From an uncultured Enterobacteriaceae bacterium (GTDB lineage: Bacteria; Pseudomonadota; Gammaproteobacteria; Enterobacterales; Enterobacteriaceae): DNA of 64,000 nucleotides. Under the pieces are notes generated by a model. The model searched no databases and was not told the DNA's origin. It worked only from the letters and a program-made list of their open reading frames with translations. The position numbers were made by a program, and so were the translations under genes. The stretch spans positions 111,182-175,181 of the forward strand of contig CAKZHC010000015.1 in the NCBI GenBank assembly GCA_936920625.1, read 5' to 3'. Shown here piece after piece: positions 8,272-16,510 of this stretch. How positions within the stretch are numbered: the first letter of the stretch is position 1; each line of letters begins with the position of its first letter.

Positions 8272-9762
8272 CTAGTTCTGGGCTGGTTTGCTGTATCGGT
8301 TCGTAGCGGATATGGCTTTTTTCACCGGGCGTTTAACATGATGCGCTGATTCGAACCCAGGCGTTGTATAATCCGCGCGTTGTTGTTGCTGAAAATCCTC
8401 AGGCGCTACCACGTTGGCTGAAGTTGGAATGTCTTTTCCCAGCATACGGTTGAGAATGATCAGGTCCTTTTCGTTTAGGGTTCCTTCAGCCTGTTTGATA
8501 TTTAGCCAGTTGATAAGGTAGTCGTAACGGGCGCTGGAAAGCTGCTGACGAGCATTGTACAGGGTGGTTGTTGCATCCAACACATCGACGATGGTGCGGG
8601 TGCCCACTTTATAACTGGCTTCCATTGCATTCAGAGAGCTTTGTGCTGAGATAACAGCCTGCCTGTAAGCAGTGATACTACTAACCGAAGCCTTAAGGTT
8701 ATTGTAAGAGGAGCGTGCGAGCTGGATAGCTAAACGGTGCGCGCTTTCGAGCTGTTCACTTGCACTGACAAAGTCATATTGTGCCTGTTTGACTTGGGAA
8801 GATACCGCGCCGCCGCTAAAAAGCGGTAGTGTAAGGCTCAGGCCGACCGCATTAGTGCCATTAATGTTGTTAGTATTCAGAAAAGGCTCATTCGGCATAG
8901 AATTACCATAACTGTATCTTTTTTTTACCAGCCCGGTAGACGCAGTGAGGCCAAGAGTTGGCAGATGACCTGCTTGATATTGACGGATCGATTCGCGTGC
9001 CAAATCCTGATTTAAACGGGCAGTTAGCAGGTTCAGATTACGACGCTCTACTTGTTTTAGCAGCCCGGCAATTGATTCTGGCTTATCGGTTTTGAAACTG
9101 TTGATGTCAAGTGAAGCTAATGACACATAATAATTTCCTGTAATCTGGCGTAAAATTTCTAACGTATTATCCAGATTATTGCGGGCCGAGACTTCGTTCG
9201 CCAGTACACTGTCATATTTAGCGCGGGCGTTCTGAACATCAGTAATAGCTACCAGACCCACATTGAAGCGCTGAGTCGTCTGATCCAACTGACGATAAAT
9301 TGACTGTTTTTGCGCTTCGGTAAACGAAAGCGTGTCTATAGCACGCAACACGTTGAAATAAGCAGTAGTGCTGTCGAGTATCAGTTTTTGCTGCGCACTC
9401 TGGTAGGTCACGTCCTGAATACCTGCTCTTTTTTCCTGTAGTGTCAGGAGTCGCCATTTCGACAGATCAAAAATAGTCTGGTCTAGCTGAAGTGCTCCGC
9501 TAAGGGTATTGTTGTTATAACCACGACTGGCACGAAAGCCGTTATTATATTTATAATCACCCCCTAAGTTCAGTTGGGGTAAAAGTGGGCTGCGTGCCTC
9601 GCTGATTTTCTCAAATGCTTTATCGCGTTCGGCAGCTGAACTGCGTAGATCCGGATTAGTCAGGCGTGCCTGCTGATAAATCTGCAACAGGTTTTCGGCC
9701 TGGCTGAGTGTGCTAAAAGTACCTAAGCTAACTCCAATAAGAACAGCAAGTAATTTCTTCAT
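8272..9762 (-). CDS. tolC: Outer membrane efflux channel TolC
   Basis: Trimeric outer-membrane/periplasmic tunnel used by AcrAB-type pumps and type I secretion. A signal peptide (MKKLLAVLIGVSLGTFSTLSQA) is cut before ENLLQIYQQA. The family's two internal repeats are recognisable: LPQLNLGGDYKYNNG and LPTLGLTASTGL strand regions, each followed by long helical segments such as QLDQTTQRFNVGLVAITDVQNARA and SYKVGTRTIVDVLDATTTLYNA. It is 496 residues, near the E. coli size, with a charged C-terminal tail. ATG 9762 was preferred because AAGGA lies 6 bases upstream; ATG 9768 directly abuts that site. Its start region is divergent from nudF. Confidence 0.97.
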   Translation of the reverse strand: MKKLLAVLIGVSLGTFSTLSQAENLLQIYQQARLTNPDLRSSAAERDKAFEKISEARSPLLPQLNLGGDYKYNNGFRASRGYNNNTLSGALQLDQTIFDLSKWRLLTLQEKRAGIQDVTYQSAQQKLILDSTTAYFNVLRAIDTLSFTEAQKQSIYRQLDQTTQRFNVGLVAITDVQNARAKYDSVLANEVSARNNLDNTLEILRQITGNYYVSLASLDINSFKTDKPESIAGLLKQVERRNLNLLTARLNQDLARESIRQYQAGHLPTLGLTASTGLVKKRYSYGNSMPNEPFLNTNNINGTNAVGLSLTLPLFSGGAVSSQVKQAQYDFVSASEQLESAHRLAIQLARSSYNNLKASVSSITAYRQAVISAQSSLNAMEASYKVGTRTIVDVLDATTTLYNARQQLSSARYDYLINWLNIKQAEGTLNEKDLIILNRMLGKDIPTSANVVAPEDFQQQQRADYTTPGFESAHHVKRPVKKAISATNRYSKPAQN

Positions 9763-9976
9763 TCGCATTCCTTGTTGTAGCGCAACATTGCTATGTTAGT
9801 GCTGCGTAACTAAATTAACGCAGATACTATCAAAAAGTATTAAAAGGGTAAGTTGGCTGGAAGTGCCATCTCGCCACTAATTTACGCAATTTATCGATAA
9901 ATAACCACTCATTGACATATTCATTACGTACCATTGGCTGGCACAAATACTATGTAAGGTGCAGAGGAGTTGTTAC

Positions 9977-10612
9977 ATGTGCATACAAAAAAAATTGCCG
10001 GGGACATTTACTAAAAAAGATGTAGAAATTATTACCCGTGAGCCATTGTATCAGGGGATTTTTTCATTAATACGTTATCGTTTTCGCCATCGCCGTTTTG
10101 ATGGAACAATGAGTGGCGAAATCAGCCGTGAGATTTTCGAGCGTGGCCATTCTGTAGCAGTGCTTCTCTACGATCCAAAGCGGGATGAGGTAGTGTTAAT
10201 AGAACAGTTGCGCATCAGTGCTTATGACAACAGCCAGTCGCCATGGCTGCTTGAGCTGGTTGCCGGTATTATCGAAGAGGGTGAAAACACTGAGGAAGTA
10301 GTACGCCGCGAAGCGTTTGAGGAGGCAGGGCTTACCCCAAACAGGTTGAAGCCGCTTGTTAATTGCCTCACCAGTCCGGGTGGCAGCAGTGAACGAATGT
10401 TTATTATGGCAGGGGAGATTGATGCTACGCAGGCACAAGGCATTCACGGTCTGGAGGAGGAAAATGAAGATATTCTGGTGCATGTGGTTAGCCGTGAACA
10501 GGCGTGGGACTGGGTAGAAAAGGGTAAAATCGATAGTGTGCCTGGTATTATTGCGCTTCAATGGTTGCAACTCAATCACCTGAAATTACGCCTTGAATGG
10601 AATCCAGAATGA
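9977..10612 (+). CDS. nudF: ADP-ribose pyrophosphatase NudF
   Basis: Nudix hydrolase that splits ADP-ribose to AMP and ribose 5-phosphate. The Nudix box runs from about residue 97 (GIIEEGENTEEVVRREAFEE plus AGL), with the REx2EE metal ligands intact. The SPGGSSERMFIM segment that follows is typical of ADP-ribose enzymes. It is 211 residues, against 209 in E. coli. ATG 9977 has AGAGGAG about 8 bases upstream; a GTG at 9959 is in frame but lies before that site. The stop overlaps the yqiB start by ATGA, so this is the first gene of a coupled nudF-yqiB-cpdA-yqiA-parE run. Confidence 0.95.
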   Translation: MCIQKKLPGTFTKKDVEIITREPLYQGIFSLIRYRFRHRRFDGTMSGEISREIFERGHSVAVLLYDPKRDEVVLIEQLRISAYDNSQSPWLLELVAGIIEEGENTEEVVRREAFEEAGLTPNRLKPLVNCLTSPGGSSERMFIMAGEIDATQAQGIHGLEEENEDILVHVVSREQAWDWVEKGKIDSVPGIIALQWLQLNHLKLRLEWNPE

Positions 10613-11049
10613 ACGACTACTCTAACTCTGAATTCCTGAAAATGATGCGTCTTAGTGAGACTAACTTTGCCCAGTTATGCCGGCTTCTGCCCCAGGAAAA
10701 GCAAAAAGGGGCCGCAGTCAACTATCGTGTAACCAACTACAGTTATCGTCTGACGATTCTGGAGATGACGCCTTACACAACACTGGTCGAAATATGCCAG
10801 ACTGTGCCTTCGGTCAGCTACTGGAGTCTGCCATCAATGTCTGTGAGGCTTTATTATGATGCGCTGGTTGCGGAAGTGTGTGCAACAAAGCAGATTTGCC
10901 ATTTTAAATCACGTTATGATTACCCAAATAAAAAATTGCATCAACGTGATGAAAAACATCAGATGAATCAGTTTCTGGCAGACTGGCTGTGTTATTGCCT
11001 GATGCACGGTGTTGCAGCTAATTCGTTATGCCATCGATGGTCAGACTAG
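10609..11049 (+). CDS. yqiB: YqiB family protein (DUF1249)
   Basis: Conserved gamma-proteobacterial protein with no established biochemical function. The signature YWSLPSMSVRLYYDALVAEV and DYPNKKLHQRDEKHQMNQFL stretches are nearly identical to E. coli YqiB. It is 146 residues, about six longer than E. coli, with a divergent C-terminus. The start ATG 10609 overlaps the nudF stop (ATGA), so translation is likely coupled. Confidence 0.92.
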   Translation: MNDYSNSEFLKMMRLSETNFAQLCRLLPQEKQKGAAVNYRVTNYSYRLTILEMTPYTTLVEICQTVPSVSYWSLPSMSVRLYYDALVAEVCATKQICHFKSRYDYPNKKLHQRDEKHQMNQFLADWLCYCLMHGVAANSLCHRWSD

Positions 11050-11079
11050 TTTGTTATTATCTCAACTTGAGGGAATTTA

Positions 11080-11928
11080 TTGGATAATCTGTTAAAACTT
11101 GCTGAAGCAGATGGAGCTTTTTTCAGGATATTACAAATTACCGACACGCATCTTTTTGCCAGTGACACGCATCTTTTTGCCAGTAAAGAAGCGACACTAT
11201 TGGGAGTTAATACTTGGGGCTCTTATCAATCAGTGCTGAAAGCCATTGAGCCTAAAGCCACTGACATCGATTTGATTATTGCTACTGGCGATTTGGCTCA
11301 GGATCAGAGTGCTTTGGCATATAAGCACTTTATTGAGGGGATAGCCCGATTTTCCGCTCCCTGTGTCTGGGTACCAGGTAATCACGATTTTCTGCCCACT
11401 ATGGCAGCGACACTGAAAAATGACAACGTCAGGCGGTCAAAACAGGTGCTGATAGGTGAAAGGTGGCAGTTGGTACTGCTCAATAGTCAGGTTCCGGGAG
11501 AAGCCTGGGGCGAGCTGAGTGATGATGAACTCAGCTGGTTTGATAACGCACTGGCGCAGTTTCCTGAGCGGCGCAGTCTGATAGCACTGCACCACCATCC
11601 GTTGCCGTCAGGCTGCAACTGGCTTGATCAGTCCGGCTTACGTAATACGGCCCGGCTGGAAGCGAAGCTGGCCCCTTATCCTCTGGCAAGAACCGCAGTG
11701 TGCGGCCATATTCATCAGTCACTTTCGCTTGACTGGCACGGCCGCCATATTTTTGCCACACCTTCTACCTGCGTACAATTCAAACCATACTGCGGCAACT
11801 TCACTATCGACGCCACGCATCCGGGCTGGCGCTGGTTAACATTATATCCTGACGGACAAATAGAAAGCCGGGTAGAGCGGCTAAAAATACCAAACTTTTC
11901 TCCAGACCTCACTTCTGCTGGTTATTAA
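11080..11928 (+). CDS. cpdA: 3',5'-cyclic-AMP phosphodiesterase CpdA
   Basis: Hydrolyses cAMP and so tempers CRP-dependent control. It is a class III metallophosphoesterase: D-x-H (residues 22-24), GDLAQD near 69, GNHD near 105, HHHPLP and GHIH near 210 are all present. The start is TTG 11080 with GAGGGA 5-6 bases upstream; no in-frame ATG precedes the conserved RILQITDTHLFA. The odd feature is an exact 21-bp tandem duplication (11143-11163 and 11164-11184) that repeats the seven residues DTHLFAS, so the first metal-binding motif is present twice. Length is 282 residues, seven more than the E. coli enzyme, in line with this insertion. Confidence 0.94.
   Translation: MDNLLKLAEADGAFFRILQITDTHLFASDTHLFASKEATLLGVNTWGSYQSVLKAIEPKATDIDLIIATGDLAQDQSALAYKHFIEGIARFSAPCVWVPGNHDFLPTMAATLKNDNVRRSKQVLIGERWQLVLLNSQVPGEAWGELSDDELSWFDNALAQFPERRSLIALHHHPLPSGCNWLDQSGLRNTARLEAKLAPYPLARTAVCGHIHQSLSLDWHGRHIFATPSTCVQFKPYCGNFTIDATHPGWRWLTLYPDGQIESRVERLKIPNFSPDLTSAGY
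11143..11184 (+). repeat. Perfect 21-bp tandem duplication in cpdA
   Basis: Two identical adjacent 21-bp units, 11143-11163 and 11164-11184, each encode DTHLFAS in frame. The unit starts GACACGCAT and ends TTTGCCAGT. Confidence 0.97.
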
Positions 11929-11932
11929 CGCT

Positions 11933-12514
11933 ATGCCAACGATCCTCTATTTGCACGGTTTCAACAGTTCATCGAAATCCGCCAAGGCCTCACAACTGAT
12001 GTCCTGGCTGATCCAGCATCGCCCGGATATTCTCCTGCTGGTGCCTGATCTTCCTCCTTTTCCGGGCAAGGCAGCTAAGATGCTTGAAGAGACAATCAAC
12101 GCCAGAGACGGTGAACCAGTGGCAGTGATTGGTTCATCGCTGGGTGGTTATTATGCTACCTGGCTATCACAGCGCTTCAGCTTGCCAGCGGTAGTGATAA
12201 ATCCCGTCGTGCAGCCAGTGGAGCTGCTGACCACGTTTCTTGGGGAAAATATCAACCCCTTCACCGGGCAGCACTATACATTAACGCTGCGGGATATCAG
12301 CGATTTACGAGCGATGCAGATTGACCAGCCGGAAGCACCTGATCTAATCTGGTTATTACAGCAAACGGGGGATGAAGTGCTGGATTATCGTCAGGCGCTG
12401 AATTATTACCGCGCCTGTCACCAGACAGTAGAGACAGGTGGCAACCATGCTTTCACAGGTTTCGAGCGCTATCTGGAGGCTATTGTCAATTTTTTAGAAT
12501 TCAGCAGTATTTAA
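11933..12514 (+). CDS. yqiA: Esterase YqiA (UPF0227)
   Basis: Small alpha/beta-hydrolase; the E. coli protein is an esterase on short acyl substrates. LYLHGFNSS near the start forms the oxyanion region, and the nucleophile elbow GSSLGG is at about 67-72. The acidic residue in QTGDEVLDYRQA and the histidine in GGNHAF complete the triad. It is 193 residues, as in E. coli. It starts 2 bases after the cpdA stop and is followed 42 bases later by parE, the standard operon order. Confidence 0.94.
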   Translation: MPTILYLHGFNSSSKSAKASQLMSWLIQHRPDILLLVPDLPPFPGKAAKMLEETINARDGEPVAVIGSSLGGYYATWLSQRFSLPAVVINPVVQPVELLTTFLGENINPFTGQHYTLTLRDISDLRAMQIDQPEAPDLIWLLQQTGDEVLDYRQALNYYRACHQTVETGGNHAFTGFERYLEAIVNFLEFSSI

Positions 12515-12556
12515 TGCTAAGCAACCAATCCATTTAATGACGGCCAGAATTTTACG

Positions 12557-14452
12557 ATGACTCAATCCAATTATAACGCTGATGCTATTGAAGTACTCAG
12601 TGGCCTTGAACCTGTGCGCCGTCGTCCGGGAATGTATACCGATACAACGCGGCCCAATCACTTGGGGCAGGAGGTTATCGATAACAGCATTGATGAAGCG
12701 CTGGCGGGTTATGCCCGGCGGGTAGAGGTCACCCTCCATAGCGACCAGTCACTCGAGGTTATTGATGATGGACGTGGAATGCCAGTTGATATTCATCCTG
12801 AAGAGGGTGTTCCTGCTGTGGAATTGATCCTTTGTCGTCTCCATGCCGGAGGAAAATTTTCTAATAAGAACTATCAATTCTCAGGTGGATTGCATGGGGT
12901 AGGAATTTCAGTGGTTAATGCCCTTTCTACACGAGTGGAAGTGACGGTGCGTCGCAACAGTCAAATTTATGGCATCGTTTTTGAAAATGGCGAAAAAGTG
13001 CAGGACCTCACTGTAACCGGCGCCACAGGCAGACGCAACACTGGTACCCGTGTACATTTCTGGCCTGATAGCAGCTTTTTTGACACGCCACTTTTTTCCG
13101 TTTCCGGGCTGTCACATTTGCTGAAGGCCAAAGCGGTACTTTGCCCTGGAGTTGAAATAGTATTCAAAGACAAAATTAACAACACTGAACAACGCTGGTG
13201 TTATCAGGATGGGCTGGTTGATTATCTTAGTGAAGGCGTTGATGGCCTGCCAACTCTACCAGAGAAGCCTTTTATTGGTAGCTATGCAGGGGATTCGGAG
13301 GCAGCAGACTGGGCACTGCTATGGCTTCCGGAGGGTGGAGAAATGCTGACGGAGAGTTATGTTAATCTGATCCCCACAACTCTAGGCGGCACCCATGTTA
13401 ACGGGCTGCGCCAGGGACTTCTGGATGCCATGCGGGAATTTTGTGAATTTCGCAATATTCTGCCGCGTGGTGTCAAACTGGCGGCTGATGATATCTGGGA
13501 TCGATGTGCCTACGTTTTGTCGGTAAAGATGCAGGACCCGCAATTTGCCGGACAGACCAAAGAGAGGCTTTCTTCGCGCCAGTGCGCTGCATTTGTTTCT
13601 GGTGTTGTAAAAGATGCTTTCAGCTTGTGGCTTAATCAGAATGTGCATCAGGCAGAACAACTGGCCGAACTGGCTATCTCCCGCGCCCAGAGCAGAATGC
13701 GCGCTGCCAGAAAGGTAGTACGCAAGAAACTGACCAGTGGCCCGGCGCTGCCCGGTAAACTGGCCGATTGCACGGCTATGGATTTAGCAAGAACTGAACT
13801 GTTTCTGGTTGAGGGAGACTCAGCAGGTGGCTCTGCTAAGCAGGCGCGGGATCGTGAGTATCAGGCGATCATGCCTCTTAAAGGTAAGATCCTCAATACC
13901 TGGGAGGTTTCATCCGATGAAGTGCTCGCCTCACAGGAAGTACATGATATATCGGTAGCAATAGGCATCGATCCTGACAGTGGTGATCTCAGTCAGTTAC
14001 GCTATGGCAAAATTTGTATCCTTGCCGATGCTGATTCGGACGGGCTTCATATTGCCACATTGCTTTGTGCACTGTTTGTCAGGCATTTCCGGTCGCTGGT
14101 GGAAAATGGGCATATTTATGTTGCTATGCCGCCGCTCTACCGCATCGATCTTGGCAAAGAAGTGTATTACGCGCTGGATGATGATGAGCGTGACGGTATA
14201 CTCGATCAGTTAAAACGTAAAAAAGGTAAGCCCGGCGTGCAGCGTTTTAAAGGACTGGGTGAGATGAATCCGCTGCAACTGCGTGAAACGACACTTGACC
14301 CCAACACACGCCGTCTGGTACAGCTCACTATTGATGAGCAGAATAGCGAATACACGCTGCAAATGATGGATATGTTACTGGCCAGGAAACGTTCTGAAGA
14401 TCGCCGTAACTGGCTACAGGAGCACGGCCATCAGGCTGGCCTTGATGTATAA
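12557..14452 (+). CDS. parE: DNA topoisomerase IV subunit B
   Basis: ATPase and TOPRIM subunit of topoisomerase IV, which separates linked daughter chromosomes. The GHKL ATPase domain shows EVIDNSIDEALAG, DDGRGMPVDIHPE and GGLHGVGISVVNALS. The TOPRIM domain shows LVEGDSAGGSAKQARDRE (Glu near 418) and LADADSDGLHI. The PLKGKILN and QRFKGLGEMNP motifs are intact. It is 631 residues, against 630 in E. coli. Its partner parC lies 2 kb downstream on the same strand. Confidence 0.98.
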   Translation: MTQSNYNADAIEVLSGLEPVRRRPGMYTDTTRPNHLGQEVIDNSIDEALAGYARRVEVTLHSDQSLEVIDDGRGMPVDIHPEEGVPAVELILCRLHAGGKFSNKNYQFSGGLHGVGISVVNALSTRVEVTVRRNSQIYGIVFENGEKVQDLTVTGATGRRNTGTRVHFWPDSSFFDTPLFSVSGLSHLLKAKAVLCPGVEIVFKDKINNTEQRWCYQDGLVDYLSEGVDGLPTLPEKPFIGSYAGDSEAADWALLWLPEGGEMLTESYVNLIPTTLGGTHVNGLRQGLLDAMREFCEFRNILPRGVKLAADDIWDRCAYVLSVKMQDPQFAGQTKERLSSRQCAAFVSGVVKDAFSLWLNQNVHQAEQLAELAISRAQSRMRAARKVVRKKLTSGPALPGKLADCTAMDLARTELFLVEGDSAGGSAKQARDREYQAIMPLKGKILNTWEVSSDEVLASQEVHDISVAIGIDPDSGDLSQLRYGKICILADADSDGLHIATLLCALFVRHFRSLVENGHIYVAMPPLYRIDLGKEVYYALDDDERDGILDQLKRKKGKPGVQRFKGLGEMNPLQLRETTLDPNTRRLVQLTIDEQNSEYTLQMMDMLLARKRSEDRRNWLQEHGHQAGLDV

Positions 14453-14463
14453 CAGTCAATGTA

Positions 14464-14504
14464 TAAAAACAGGGCGCAAACGGCGGGCTGCCAGCCGGTT
14501 GCGC
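14464..14504 (-). terminator. Terminator of the mdaB-ygiN operon
   Basis: A GC-rich hairpin: GCGCAA (14474-14479), one mismatch, CGGC (14481-14484), a 9-base loop, then GCCG (14494-14497) and TTGCGC (14499-14504). Read on the minus strand it is followed by CCCTGTTTTTATAC, a T tract. It starts 19 bases past the ygiN stop and may also serve convergent parE. Confidence 0.65.
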
Positions 14505-14522
14505 TCCAAGCTGCTGCATCCG

Positions 14523-14834
14523 TCAACTAGTTACAGGTTCTAGCACAAATATTTTAACTTCCTGTACATCATCTTTGATATTGGTACGATGTGCTTCCAT
14601 ATGCGTAGCCTGCTGATGCTTATCCAGATGACGTAGCGATTTCCAGTGTTCCAGCATAAAAACAGAGTCGGGTGAGTGCTGTTTCCAGGGCACAGGCGAG
14701 ACGTGGTCCACTAGCATCTGATATTTGCCACACCCTTCTTCAGCAAGCACAACAGGTGTAATGCGTTCAATAGCTTTCATCACTTGTTCACGGCGACCGG
14801 GGCGCAGGCATATTTCAGCAATAACAACCAGCAT
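14523..14834 (-). CDS. ygiN: Quinol monooxygenase YgiN
   Basis: Small ABM-domain monooxygenase that in E. coli oxidises menadiol to menadione and is thought to form a quinone redox cycle with MdaB. MLVVIAEICLRPGRREQV, EEGCGKYQMLVDH, FMLEHWKSLRHLDKHQQATHM and the C-terminal KIFVLEP match the family. It has 103 residues. It lies 34 bases downstream of the mdaB reading frame on the same strand, the classical mdaB-ygiN order. Because mdaB is interrupted, its expression and redox partner are uncertain. Confidence 0.9.
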   Translation of the reverse strand: MLVVIAEICLRPGRREQVMKAIERITPVVLAEEGCGKYQMLVDHVSPVPWKQHSPDSVFMLEHWKSLRHLDKHQQATHMEAHRTNIKDDVQEVKIFVLEPVTS

Positions 14835-14868
14835 GATAACGTCTCCTGTTAGGTATCATCAGGTTAAG

Positions 14869-15450
14869 TTAAGCAAAAATTTCCGCTAAGTGTGTCTGGT
14901 AACGTTCAATATCTTTAGCAAAATCGGGTTGTTTGGTGACATCATTGCATATAAAACTTGGCAGAGGCTCCATTCCTAAGAACTGGTTTGCTTTATGAAA
15001 GTGCAAATAAACGCCATCAACGCCCACGCCTTCGAAGAACTGATTAGGATCAGTAAATGCTTTTAGCGGTGCATTCTAGGTAAGCGACAGCATGTATTTT
15101 TTGCCCTGAATTAAGCCACCACTGCCATACTTTTTATTTAAGTCGGTGCGGCTGCGCCCGTCATTGGCATAAAGTTTACCGTGACCCTCAGTAAAAACTT
15201 CATCAATATACTTTTTCATAATCCAGGGTTCACCCATCCACCAGCCGGGCATCTGATAAATAACCGTATCAGCGGCCAGATATTTTTCAATCTCTTCATC
15301 GGTGTTGTAACCGTGATCGACGTGAGTCATTGCTACGCTATGATTAAGTTCACGCAACTGTGTGGCGGCAAAGTCGGCCAAGCTCCGGTTAAGCTCGCCT
15401 TTCGAATGGTGAAAATTTTTACCGGCGTTGATGATTAATATCTTACTCAT
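14869..15450 (-). pseudogene. mdaB: mdaB, NADPH quinone reductase interrupted by an amber codon
   Basis: MdaB is a flavodoxin-fold NADPH:quinone reductase. The frame starts at MSKILIINAGKNFHHSKGELN (15450) and runs through QMPGWWMGEPWIMKKYIDEV to GGLIQGKKYMLSLT. It then meets TAG at 15076-15078 (codon 125), where E. coli has tryptophan (MLSLTW). Beyond that stop the same frame stays open for 68 more codons that still match MdaB (NAPLKAF, NQFFEGVGVDGVYL, FHKANQFLGMEPLP) to a natural TAA at 14869. Without the stop the protein would be 193 residues, exactly the E. coli length. One TGG-to-TAG change is therefore the only visible lesion. It could be a recent pseudogene, or readthrough in a suppressor background. 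Confidence 0.93.
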
Positions 15451-15599
15451 GATTCTGCTCCAGATTAATCCGGACAGTATTGTAATGATCTTTGTTACTG
15501 ATAAAAATGTGCCGGTGATCACAATACTTTTGTTATTATGGCAATAATCTGCCGCAATCTACGATTATTATAATTTTTTCAGCAGGTCAGGACTCCAGC

Positions 15600-16367
15600 A
15601 TGATCAAATACCTTATTTTACTAATTCTGGTGTGCTTTACTGAGGGCACCAGCGCTGCGTCGCACCTTGACAAGGTGATACAAAACAAACGATTAAATGT
15701 CTGCACTACCGGAGATTATCTGCCCTACACGTTAAAAAAGGCAGATGGAAGTTATGCGGGGATTGATATCAGCATGGCGCAATCGCTGGCTCGCAGCCTT
15801 GATGCAAAAATCAACTGGGTGCCTGTTAGCTGGAAAACGCTGATGGCCGATTTCCAGGCGCAGAGATGTGACATTGCTGTGGGGGGCGTTTCGGTCACCC
15901 TGCGACGCCAGCAGCAGGTCTGGTTTTCTGATCGCCTGAATACCGATGGTAAGATTCCGCTGGTACGCTGCACAGATAAACAGAAATACCAGACGATTGA
16001 GCAGCTCAATAAACCCGGCGTGCACCTGATCGAACCAGCAGGTGGCACCAATGAAGCCTTTGTCCGCACGCATCTGCCCCGTGGCTACCTGACGCTGTTT
16101 CCCGATAACGTGACCATTTTTCAACAACTGGTTGATAACAAAGCGGATGTGATGATAACTGATGCGTCTGAGGCGCAGTTCCAGATCAGGCATTACCCTA
16201 AGCTTTGTGCACTTAATCCTGATAAACCGTTACAGTATGCTGAAAAAGCTTATATGCTGCCGCGTGATGACATTAGCTGGAAGCTTTATGTCGACCAGTG
16301 GCTGCACCTGAGTAAAGCGACCGGTGAATACCGCTTGATTTCCAGCCAGTGGATTACCACGAGTTAG
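15600..16367 (+). CDS. pheC: Periplasmic cyclohexadienyl dehydratase PheC
   Basis: Converts prephenate to phenylpyruvate and arogenate to phenylalanine in the periplasm. The fold is that of type 3 solute-binding proteins. A signal peptide (MIKYLILLILVCFTEGTSA) precedes the mature chain. Matches to the Pseudomonas/Erwinia enzyme include TTGDYLPYTLK, YAGIDISMAQSLARSL, PDNVTIFQQLVDNKADVMITDA, CALNPDKPLQYAEKAYMLPRDD and YVDQWLHL. It is 255 residues. An amino-acid-binding protein is the alternative, but DNVTIFQQ and YVDQWLH favour the enzyme. It sits divergent from mdaB, where E. coli carries qseBC. Confidence 0.86.
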   Translation: MIKYLILLILVCFTEGTSAASHLDKVIQNKRLNVCTTGDYLPYTLKKADGSYAGIDISMAQSLARSLDAKINWVPVSWKTLMADFQAQRCDIAVGGVSVTLRRQQQVWFSDRLNTDGKIPLVRCTDKQKYQTIEQLNKPGVHLIEPAGGTNEAFVRTHLPRGYLTLFPDNVTIFQQLVDNKADVMITDASEAQFQIRHYPKLCALNPDKPLQYAEKAYMLPRDDISWKLYVDQWLHLSKATGEYRLISSQWITTS

Positions 16368-16510
16368 TGTTTTTACTGTCTCTTAAACAGGGGGGCCAAA
16401 TATAGCACTGACCGATGCGCAGTTTGTGACTATGCGCGCAGGATAGGGTACTATCTTCGCCGAAGCTGCCTGTGTTGGACCACCTGCATTTTGCCGAGGA
16501 TTAACTTAAG

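Noticed and set aside
9763..9976. Mar/Sox/Rob box in the tolC-nudF gap
   Set aside because: A GGCACAAATACTATG stretch only partly fits the marbox; the match is too weak to report.
15732..16193. 153-codon minus-strand frame
   Set aside because: Antisense to pheC, which has a signal peptide and full-length homology.
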